62,460 bases of DNA from NCBI GenBank assembly GCA_002722055.1, contig PBKD01000008.1, forward strand, positions 1-62,460. The letters run 5' to 3'. Of this stretch, positions 52,667 through 59,653 are shown piece by piece (within the stretch, counting starts at the first letter, position 1; the number at the start of each line of letters is the position of its first letter). A model generated the notes under the pieces. It did no database searches and was not told the DNA's origin. It was given only the letters and a program-made list of their open reading frames with translations. The position numbers and the translations under genes are program-made. The DNA comes from Rhodospirillaceae bacterium (lineage in GTDB: Bacteria > Pseudomonadota > Alphaproteobacteria > SHVP01).

Positions 52667-53347
52667 TTATTTTTCTATTTTTCTAATTACAATAAAAGCT
52701 TCAGCTAAATCTTGCATGCATTCAGAACCTCTTTTCAAAGCAAGTGCTTTTATTGATTTTAAGGATCTTGGATGTGGAAATTTTTTCATTTCTTTAGAGT
52801 AAGCTTTTAAAAAAGAAGCTTTTTTTTTCCATTGGTTTGTTACATTAATGTATAAATTTGGAGCAAAGCTATAATCTTTTATTTTCGGATTCTGATCAGT
52901 AGTAGATGGTGTTTCAAATGCTCTAATCTCAGAAACTAATCCAAATTTGCTAATAGGTCTTAAGGCTACCATAACTGCCTCCGCAGTTACTTGATGATCT
53001 TTGTTAATATCATATAAGAAGTGAGTGTAAACAATATCTGGCTTCACAACCTTAACTTCCTTTTCTATTGCAGATACTATTTCTATTTGTGGAATACTAT
53101 CGAATTTTTGATCAGGAAAGTCAAAAACCTTTAATAATTTTGTTCCTGCTAGTTTACTCCATTTATAGGCATTTGATAATCTGTTAATGTTTCTTTCTTT
53201 TTTTAGTAGCTTAGCTCCTTCTCCCTCTGACAATATAATAATATTTACTTTATCTCCTCTTTCTACATGTTTTATAAGAGTACCTCCTACTCCTAATGCT
53301 TCGTCATCAGGATGAGCAACTACACATAATATACATTTTTTTTTCAT
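52667..53347 (-). CDS. PIG-L family (LmbE-like) N-deacetylase
   Basis: A 226-residue zinc-dependent deacetylase. It has CVVAHPDDEALGVGGT at residues ~7-22 (His/Asp/Asp metal and catalytic residues) and YTHFLYDINKDHQVTAEAV (about 108-126) with the further metal His. PIG-L enzymes remove acetyl groups from N-acetylglucosaminyl substrates; here it would expose an amine for amidination, formylation or another acylation. It is followed by NeuB copy 3 after 76 bases and preceded by a GNAT acetyltransferase, making a deacetylate-reacylate pair. Confidence 0.9.
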   Translation of the reverse strand: MKKKCILCVVAHPDDEALGVGGTLIKHVERGDKVNIIILSEGEGAKLLKKERNINRLSNAYKWSKLAGTKLLKVFDFPDQKFDSIPQIEIVSAIEKEVKVVKPDIVYTHFLYDINKDHQVTAEAVMVALRPISKFGLVSEIRAFETPSTTDQNPKIKDYSFAPNLYINVTNQWKKKASFLKAYSKEMKKFPHPRSLKSIKALALKRGSECMQDLAEAFIVIRKIEK

Positions 53348-53388
53348 GATTTAATTATTTACATAATTTTACTAAAATTAAAATTGTT

Positions 53389-53808
53389 TTATATTATTTT
53401 CTGCATGCAAATACCGTTAATTTGATACCCACATTTTTCATAAAATTTTTTATTTTCTTTTTTACATTGTAAAACTAATTTATAACATCCTTTCTTTTTA
53501 GCATAATCATAGAGTTCTTTCATTATTGCCTTTCCTATTCCTTTTCGCTTAAAACTCTGAGCACAAACTATATCTTCTATATAAGCAATTTTACCTCCTC
53601 TTAAGTTCATGCTATATGATAAGCATCCATATCCAACTATAGAAATATTAGTTTCTACAACTACGGCGTAGTAATTTTTTTGTGCTTTAAAATTTTTCCA
53701 GATACTGTCATAAAACTCAATCTTAGGATCAAAGTTTGAAACCTGTTGTAGAAGACTAACTACTATGTTCATATCGGACTTTTTTATTTTCCTAATTATA
53801 TATTTCAT
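53389..53808 (-). CDS. GNAT-family N-acetyltransferase
   Basis: A 139-residue acetyltransferase of the GNAT fold. The acetyl-CoA-binding signature appears as FKRKGIGKAIMKEL (about residues 82-95), preceded by the strand IAYIEDIVCA and followed by the end motif NKKFYEKCGY. I chose ATG 53808 over a GTG three codons upstream. Gene order suggests it acylates the amino sugar opened by the neighbouring PIG-L enzyme, as PseH or LegH would, but PseH-like identity cannot be confirmed from motifs. Confidence 0.82.
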   Translation of the reverse strand: MKYIIRKIKKSDMNIVVSLLQQVSNFDPKIEFYDSIWKNFKAQKNYYAVVVETNISIVGYGCLSYSMNLRGGKIAYIEDIVCAQSFKRKGIGKAIMKELYDYAKKKGCYKLVLQCKKENKKFYEKCGYQINGICMQKII

Positions 53809-53848
53809 TTTTATCACAATTCTATATATCGACTAATAATAAAGTAAA

Positions 53849-54727
53849 TTATACCAAACTCCACAACTTAGGATTAATAAGTTTTTCTTCATTTTTTAAA
53901 AACCATTTAGGAGTTGTAAAATTTTTGATATTAGTTTTCACTATTTCATCTAAATGGGCTTTATTATTTATTCCAATAACTATATTAGAAACCCTTTCAT
54001 CTAAAAATACTTTACTTAAACAAGCCTCTAGATTAGAAATTTTATTTTGTTTAAACCATTTTTCTAATTTTAAAAAAAAAGATTTATATTTTTGAAAATA
54101 TAAAGGCAAGTTCTGAGGATCTTCTAACAATAATCCTTGCAAAAAAATAGACCTTGCATGAATTTCGACTTTATCTTTTTTTAAAATATCTAACCAACCG
54201 GACCTTTCAAATCTATTATCTATTATATTAATCGGGATCTGAACTATATCTGGTTTGAAAATTTTATATATTTTTTTTAATTCATCAGGAGAATATAAAG
54301 AAAAACCTATTTTAGAATAAAAACCTTTTTCTTTAAGTTTTAATAAGGTTTTCAAGATACCTTTATTGTTAATTAATAAACAGGGCCTTCTCAGTAAAAA
54401 AGCATAAAGACTTTTTACTTGTAAATTCTTTAAGGTTCTATTAATGGTTTTTTCTAAATCATTTTTTTTAATAATAATTTTGTTTTTTACTATAGAAGCC
54501 TTAGAAATAATCTTCATATTTTTAATTTGTAAATTACCTAAACTTTCTTCTACTTTATCATAATCTGCTGCTGTATCTAACATCTCTATTTTACGTGAAA
54601 AAGAAGATCTTAAAATTTTTTTCATTTCTCCAGAGGATAACTTACTTTTACTAGTAATTCCGTAATTACTTTCAAATTGAGCTGTTCCCAAGACCAGTTT
54701 ACTATTTTTATAATCTAAAATTTTCAT
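53849..54727 (-). CDS. Aldo/keto reductase family oxidoreductase
   Basis: A 292-residue AKR-type TIM barrel. It begins KLVLGTAQFESNYGI (about residues 7-21), then shows LDTAADYDKVEESLG (about 50-64; the Asp and Tyr of the AKR catalytic tetrad), a Lys at KIISKAS, and SKIGFSLYSP (about 149-158). A frame open to 54781 would enter tRNA-Leu, so the start must be the ATG at 54727, 10 bases after the tRNA 3' end. Because the tRNA and this gene share strand and order, a joint transcript is likely. It may reduce a keto or aldehyde sugar intermediate; it is the first gene of the 35-gene array. Confidence 0.85.
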   Translation of the reverse strand: MKILDYKNSKLVLGTAQFESNYGITSKSKLSSGEMKKILRSSFSRKIEMLDTAADYDKVEESLGNLQIKNMKIISKASIVKNKIIIKKNDLEKTINRTLKNLQVKSLYAFLLRRPCLLINNKGILKTLLKLKEKGFYSKIGFSLYSPDELKKIYKIFKPDIVQIPINIIDNRFERSGWLDILKKDKVEIHARSIFLQGLLLEDPQNLPLYFQKYKSFFLKLEKWFKQNKISNLEACLSKVFLDERVSNIVIGINNKAHLDEIVKTNIKNFTTPKWFLKNEEKLINPKLWSLV

Positions 54728-54737
54728 AGGTTTTTCT

Positions 54738-54824
54738 TGGTGCCCACTCCCGGACTCGAACCGGGACGTCCTTTCGGACAAGGGATTTTAAGTCCCTTGC
54801 GTCTACCTATTCCGCCAAGTGGGC
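54738..54824 (-). tRNA. tRNA-Leu (anticodon TAA)
   Basis: The reverse complement is an 87-base class II tRNA with encoded CCA. The acceptor stem is GCCCACT, the anticodon loop CTTAAAA gives TAA, there is a long variable arm (TGTCCGAAAGGACG), and the T-arm is GGTTCGAGTCC. It marks the right end of the carbohydrate array; its 3' end points into the array. Confidence 0.97.
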
Positions 54825-54895
54825 TATAGATCTATTAAATTTTTATTTAACTTACAATTTTTTTAAATATATCTTAAATTAAATTAAAACTCTAT

Positions 54896-56740
54896 ATGAA
54901 ATTATATAATACTATTAAATATAAATACTTAATATGTGATTCTATAAAAGCTTATAATTATTATAGAAATAAAATTAATTATTCTAAGTTTTTATCATCA
55001 TCTCCTGCCATAATTTTTAATAAGCATATTAGATCAGATAGTGTGTATAAATTTTGGAAAAGACAATCATTTAAAAAGTTTCAAAAATCAATTAACGAGC
55101 ATAATAAAGAAATTTATTATAAATTAAGACTTAATAAAAATATTAGCGAAGAGGAAAGGATTGTTGCAAATATTGCGATTCATGAATTTCAAAAAATCAT
55201 TTTTAAAATGGCCTGTATTTCTAATATTAAAGAGAAAGATACTTGTTTATTTATTAGTCATAATAGCAGTAATCCCTCATTTAAATTTACTCAGACACCC
55301 TGGGATAAAATATTTGGTAATAGGAAGAACTTTAATATTTTAGAGTATAAAGACAATTTAGATAAACCGTCAAGAACATGTAATAAGTTTTCTGATAAAA
55401 TTAATATTATTCAAAGAATTTTATTTGCTGGTATAGAAACTATTATATTTAGATTTCTTAGTAAAATAATATATGCATGTTTATTTTTTAAAAAAAAAAA
55501 ATACCTCATCTGTATTAATGAAAATGAATTATTATTAGAAATAGCTAGTAAGTTCATAAAAAAAAGATATAAAATCTTAGATACTTCCGATATAAGAAAG
55601 ATAAAATTAGATACTGATCATAAAAATATAAATATTATATATAGTTTATGTGAACCATTTGTAAAGAAAAGGCTTAAAGCATGGACAAATAAATATCATC
55701 ATAAAGAAGCTTTAAGAATTTTTAAAAATACTTTAACAGAACATCTTAATAGTTTTTGGGAATGGGAGTTTACTTTTAAAAATTTCTTAAATAAAAATAA
55801 ATACTTGAATTTTAGTAATACTGTCTTGTTTTGCAATGCTCCTTCTAACCCTAAATGTCTAGCTATTAAAAATGTAATAAATAAAATAAATATTCCTTTG
55901 ATAGCATTTCAACACGGCGTATCAGCAGAAATAAGCAACTCTCATGATTATAATAGAATCTTTCATGACACCACATCATCAGATATTTTTATTTCTTTTA
56001 ATAAACACTCGTCACAAATAGCAAATAAAAATCCATTTTCTAAAGCGTTCACTATAAATTATAGAGGGTCTAAGAGATTTAATAGAGTCAAAAAATTTAT
56101 TTTTAATAAAACAGAAAAAAACTCAGTATTATATTTATCTAATAATCTATATAAAGGATACTTCGGAAGCTTGGGAACTTGGACAACAGATGAGGGTATG
56201 GCAAATAATGAAATGCGGATTATAAATGCTGTATTTAAAAAATTAGATAAAAATATTTTTTATAAACCTTATCCAGAAATAAATCATAGATACTTTGACA
56301 TGGATCCTGTTTTAGCATTGCTAAAAAAGCAAAATAAAATAAAACTAATAAATAATAATATTGATGCCCGCTACCTACTTGGTAACTTTGATATTATTAT
56401 GTGTGGATCAGCAACAAGCACTTTATCATGGGCATTAATGAGTGAAAAACCATTAGTATTTATAAATTATACAAACCATGCCTCTTTAAAAAAAGAAGCC
56501 TATAGTTGTCTTAAAGATGGAATATTTTTATTTGATTTTGACTCAGCAGACTTCAATAAAAAAATAATTAATTTTTTAAACTCTAATATAAATGATATAA
56601 AGCATGAGTGGCAATTAAGAAAAAAGAAAAGAGATTCTTTTATTAATAATTTTATTTCTGAAATTAATAATAAAACAAACATTTATGAAGAAATAAATAA
56701 AAAAATATCAATTTTTCAAAACTTGAATGCGTACAATTAA
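54896..56740 (+). CDS. Putative surface-carbohydrate transferase, GT-B-like
   Basis: A 614-residue protein. The second half resembles transferases acting on surface glycans: IPLIAFQHGVSAE (about residues 335-347, the QHG loop seen in several GT-B families), SVLYLSNNLYKG (about 415), NIFYKPYPEINHRY (about 457-470) and a donor-site-like GSATSTLSWALMSEKPLVF (about 504-522). The first 300 residues carry no motif I know. It lies beyond tRNA-Leu on the plus strand, divergent from the tRNA, and converges on cinA. It may be an isolated member of the same glycan system. Function is not established. Confidence 0.6.
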   Translation: MKLYNTIKYKYLICDSIKAYNYYRNKINYSKFLSSSPAIIFNKHIRSDSVYKFWKRQSFKKFQKSINEHNKEIYYKLRLNKNISEEERIVANIAIHEFQKIIFKMACISNIKEKDTCLFISHNSSNPSFKFTQTPWDKIFGNRKNFNILEYKDNLDKPSRTCNKFSDKINIIQRILFAGIETIIFRFLSKIIYACLFFKKKKYLICINENELLLEIASKFIKKRYKILDTSDIRKIKLDTDHKNINIIYSLCEPFVKKRLKAWTNKYHHKEALRIFKNTLTEHLNSFWEWEFTFKNFLNKNKYLNFSNTVLFCNAPSNPKCLAIKNVINKINIPLIAFQHGVSAEISNSHDYNRIFHDTTSSDIFISFNKHSSQIANKNPFSKAFTINYRGSKRFNRVKKFIFNKTEKNSVLYLSNNLYKGYFGSLGTWTTDEGMANNEMRIINAVFKKLDKNIFYKPYPEINHRYFDMDPVLALLKKQNKIKLINNNIDARYLLGNFDIIMCGSATSTLSWALMSEKPLVFINYTNHASLKKEAYSCLKDGIFLFDFDSADFNKKIINFLNSNINDIKHEWQLRKKKRDSFINNFISEINNKTNIYEEINKKISIFQNLNAYN

Positions 56741-56744
56741 AATT

Positions 56745-57461
56745 TCATTGAAACATTAATTTTATTTTAAAATAAATTTTATTGACTAGAACCTTTTGTC
56801 TGGACTTTATTACTATATTAGTTCCTACAGTTTCTCCTCTAATAAAAGGATAACTGCCTAACTCTGCTTTTGAAAATTTTTTTTGTAATAACTCTAATTT
56901 TTTTGCTATATCACCTTCCGGTTCAAAAATATCTATATTTCTTGTATATATTTTTTTTCCTTTTTTTATTTGAGGCTCTATAAAACTAGTAAACATTTCT
57001 TGCATAATACTTGGAACTCCTGCCATAACCCATACATTTTTAATTTTGAATCCAGGTGCTGCACTAATTGGATTATAAATTAACTTTGAATTTGATGGCA
57101 GGTAGGCCATTTTCATTCTGCTTTCATTTAGTTCAATATTTCTTTTATCATAATATTTTTCTAAAAGTTCTTTTGCTTTCTTATTGAGTATTAGTTTTCG
57201 TTTGAATGCACTTGCAATTGCTTCCGTTGTAACATCATCATGAGTAGGACCTATACCACCTGTTATAAAAACATGATCATATAGTTTAGCTAACTTAATT
57301 ACAGCTTTCTGGATTTCTTTTTTAATGTCTGCTATGACTATTATTGTAGATACTTTGATTCCAATTTCAAAACAGCGTTTAGCAATAAAATTTGAGTTTC
57401 GATCTAATGTCCGTCCTGATAAAATTTCATTACCTATTACAATTATAGCAGCTTCACTCAT
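56745..57461 (-). CDS. cinA: CinA-type molybdopterin-binding domain protein
   Basis: A 238-residue protein that is only the N-terminal MoCF-like domain of CinA. Visible are AAIIVIGNEILSGRTLDRNS (residues 4-23), FITGGIGPTHDDVTTEAIA (about 65-83) and a proline/alanine turn SAAPGFKIKNVWVMAGVP (about 130-147). CinA family members include ADP-ribose pyrophosphatases; the C-terminal PncC deamidase half is absent, as in the separate-gene form common in alphaproteobacteria. It diverges from map by about 120 bases. The exact substrate of this short form is uncertain. Confidence 0.85.
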   Translation of the reverse strand: MSEAAIIVIGNEILSGRTLDRNSNFIAKRCFEIGIKVSTIIVIADIKKEIQKAVIKLAKLYDHVFITGGIGPTHDDVTTEAIASAFKRKLILNKKAKELLEKYYDKRNIELNESRMKMAYLPSNSKLIYNPISAAPGFKIKNVWVMAGVPSIMQEMFTSFIEPQIKKGKKIYTRNIDIFEPEGDIAKKLELLQKKFSKAELGSYPFIRGETVGTNIVIKSRQKVLVNKIYFKIKLMFQ

Positions 57462-57584
57462 AATTAAGATGATATAGAAGAAAAAAAATTAATCAAAAAA
57501 ATGTTTTTGTAATTTTAATGGTTTTAATCTCTAAAAAAAACAGAAATATTGAGATTTTAAATTAATTATAATATATTTAAACGG

Positions 57585-58403
57585 ATGAGTAATGATAATG
57601 TAATTATAGATGAGTATAATAATAAAGTTACTATACATAATCATCAAGATTTCGAAAAAATGCGAGACGCTGGCAATCTAGCCTCACAAGTTTTAGATTA
57701 TGTTACACCATTTGTGAAAGAAGAAGCTAGCACACTAGAATTAGATAATTTATGTCATGATTTTATAATATCCCGAGGTGCAATACCTGCACCATTGAAT
57801 TATAAAGGCTTTCCAAAATCAATTTGCACATCTGTAAATCATGTAGTATGTCATGGTATTCCTGGCCCCAAAATACTTAAAAGTGGGGATATAATAAATA
57901 TTGATGTGACTGTTATTTTAGATGAATGGCACGGAGATACCAGTAGAATGTTTTTTATTGGAAAGAAAAGCGTAAAAGCACAAAAGTTAGTAGAAGTTAC
58001 TTATAAATCTATGTGGGAAGGCATAAAAAAAGTAAAGCCAGGAAATACATTAGGAGATATAGGTAATGCTATTCAAAAATATGCAGAAAAATATGGATAC
58101 TCTGTAGTTAGAGACTTCTGTGGGCATGGAATAGGAAAGGTATTTCATACTGCTCCTAATATTCTACATTATGGAGATGCTGGTAAAGGAATGAAATTAG
58201 AAAAAGGTATGATATTCACAATTGAACCTATGATTAATTTGGGCAAAAAGGATATTAAAATACTGGATGATGGCTGGACGGCTGTAACTAGAGATAAAAA
58301 ATTATCGGCACAATTTGAACATACCTTAGGCGTAACAAGTGATGGATACGAAGTTTTTACTTTATCTGAAAAAGAAAAAAATGATATAAATCAGTTGTCT
58401 TAA
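57585..58403 (+). CDS. map: Methionine aminopeptidase, type I
   Basis: A 272-residue MAP-1. It has FPKSICTSVNHVVCHGIPG (about residues 86-104; substrate His), NIDVTVILDEWHGDTSRMF (about 108-126) with the two metal-binding Asp, FCGHGIGKVFH (about 183-193), FTIEPMIN (about 217-224, Glu) and SAQFEHTLGV (about 245-254, final Glu). All five metal ligands of the pita-bread fold are visible. It removes the initiator Met in the cytosol. ATG 57585 follows a short AT-rich leader. A small membrane-protein gene follows in the same direction. Confidence 0.96.
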   Translation: MSNDNVIIDEYNNKVTIHNHQDFEKMRDAGNLASQVLDYVTPFVKEEASTLELDNLCHDFIISRGAIPAPLNYKGFPKSICTSVNHVVCHGIPGPKILKSGDIINIDVTVILDEWHGDTSRMFFIGKKSVKAQKLVEVTYKSMWEGIKKVKPGNTLGDIGNAIQKYAEKYGYSVVRDFCGHGIGKVFHTAPNILHYGDAGKGMKLEKGMIFTIEPMINLGKKDIKILDDGWTAVTRDKKLSAQFEHTLGVTSDGYEVFTLSEKEKNDINQLS

Positions 58404-58429
58404 TTTATTATTTTTTGTATTATTAAAAT

Positions 58430-58615
58430 ATGCAATATCATCCTTTTATAGGTGTGACTATATTTTTAATAGCGATGATAATTTCTTTTGTCCTAGGGAA
58501 ATTTTATATAAAGAAAAAACAAGAAAAAATTTCAAAGTTTAATAACCAAATAAAAGTTAATCTTCCTAAAGGTGAAATTACTTCTCCAGATGCTCCTTGG
58601 TTAGATAATAAATAG
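58430..58615 (+). CDS. Small single-span membrane protein
   Basis: A 61-residue protein with one N-terminal membrane span (about residues 7-26, IGVTIFLIAMIISFVLGKFY), then a lysine-rich cytoplasmic stretch and a conserved-looking tail, PKGEITSPDAPWLDNK. It sits 26 bases after map on the same strand. Composition and clear hydrophobic pattern argue for a real gene rather than chance. The function is unknown. Confidence 0.6.
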   Translation: MQYHPFIGVTIFLIAMIISFVLGKFYIKKKQEKISKFNNQIKVNLPKGEITSPDAPWLDNK

Positions 58616-58691
58616 TAATTGTAAATATCAATTTAAATTTCTGAAATATTAAAACATTGATTTTACTATAAAAAAAACTAATATAATTAAG

Positions 58692-59225
58692 ATGAAATTA
58701 GTAATTAAATATATTCTGATTGTTTCAGTGCTAGTACCATTATTTAGTTTAAAAGCTGATGAATTTAGTGACACAATAGAAACTATAGATATTAGAAAAT
58801 CTGCTATGCAAGGTTTATGGATTAGGGTAAAAAGACTTTCACCCTACGTTGAACTAAAAGAGAATGTAGAATACAATAAGGACTTAGCATCTAATGATGC
58901 TTCTGAAATACTAAAATTGTTGGATAAAACAAGAAATTTATGGCCTGTTAATAGCAACCTATCTGGTAAAGGGTTCACTAACGCAACGCCTGCTGTGTGG
59001 GCTTTACCCGAATATTTCAATAAATTGTACTCTGATGCAGAGCTTTCCGCTACAGATCTGAAACAGTCTATAAAAAATGATGATATTGATAAAACAGCAC
59101 TTGCCATGTGTAACTTAGGAAAGGCTTGTGGTACCTGTCATGCAAGTTTTAGAAGATTATTGACAAGTCAATTGGCTAATGAAGTAAATGGCTGGTCTGG
59201 AAAGTATATACAAAATTGTAATTAA
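58692..59225 (+). CDS. Periplasmic cytochrome c' type protein
   Basis: A 177-residue protein with a signal peptide (residues 1-22, hydrophobic VIKYILIVSVLVPLFSL, cleavage after KA) and a C-terminal heme c site ACGTCHASFRR (about residues 152-162; CxxCH). The all-helical body with the single heme near the C-terminus is the cytochrome c' layout. These bind heme without a sixth ligand and often handle nitric oxide or act as small-gas sensors. The gene converges exactly on hspQ with no gap. Confidence 0.85.
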   Translation: MKLVIKYILIVSVLVPLFSLKADEFSDTIETIDIRKSAMQGLWIRVKRLSPYVELKENVEYNKDLASNDASEILKLLDKTRNLWPVNSNLSGKGFTNATPAVWALPEYFNKLYSDAELSATDLKQSIKNDDIDKTALAMCNLGKACGTCHASFRRLLTSQLANEVNGWSGKYIQNCN

Positions 59226-59570
59226 TTATTGTAAGTTTGAGTCTTTTAAAACATATTTCCCATCTTTTAATCCTTCAAAAACTGAACTAATTTGTGGATG
59301 GGAACATGGATCAAGGTTTTCATCATGTAATAAATTCTGTTGCGAAACATAGGCAATATAGGGACCATCATCGTTTTCAGCAAATAAGTGATAAAAAGGC
59401 TGATTCCTCTTAGGCCTTATATCTTTTGGAATTGAGTCATACCATTCTTCACTATTCATAAACTCTGGATCAACATCAAATATTACACCTCTAAAAGGGT
59501 AGTATCTGTGCTTAACTAATTCGCCAATAGTGAACTTAGGGCTATCTAATTTTTTTTCTTCAATGATCAT
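59226..59570 (-). CDS. hspQ: HspQ / hemimethylated-DNA-binding family protein
   Basis: A 114-residue HspQ (YccV) protein. The core KFTIGELVKHRYYPFRGVI lies at about residues 12-30, then DVDPEF, QPFYHLFAE (about 57-65), and YIAYVSQQNLL (about 71-81), the family's complete motif set. HspQ stimulates Lon-type proteolysis in enterobacteria; the alphaproteobacterial form is taken to be equivalent. Its start is divergent from the CoxL-like gene. Length is normal. Confidence 0.93.
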   Translation of the reverse strand: MIIEEKKLDSPKFTIGELVKHRYYPFRGVIFDVDPEFMNSEEWYDSIPKDIRPKRNQPFYHLFAENDDGPYIAYVSQQNLLHDENLDPCSHPQISSVFEGLKDGKYVLKDSNLQ

Positions 59571-59653
59571 TATAAGATTATAATTATAAATTTATAATTT
59601 TCAATATTCTAATTATGTTTTATATTAAATATTTAATTTAATTGGAGAAATTA

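Noticed and set aside
54728-54781. Longer N-terminus for the aldo/keto reductase
   Set aside because: The extra 18 codons lie inside tRNA-Leu; the ATG at 54727 is the first start outside the tRNA.
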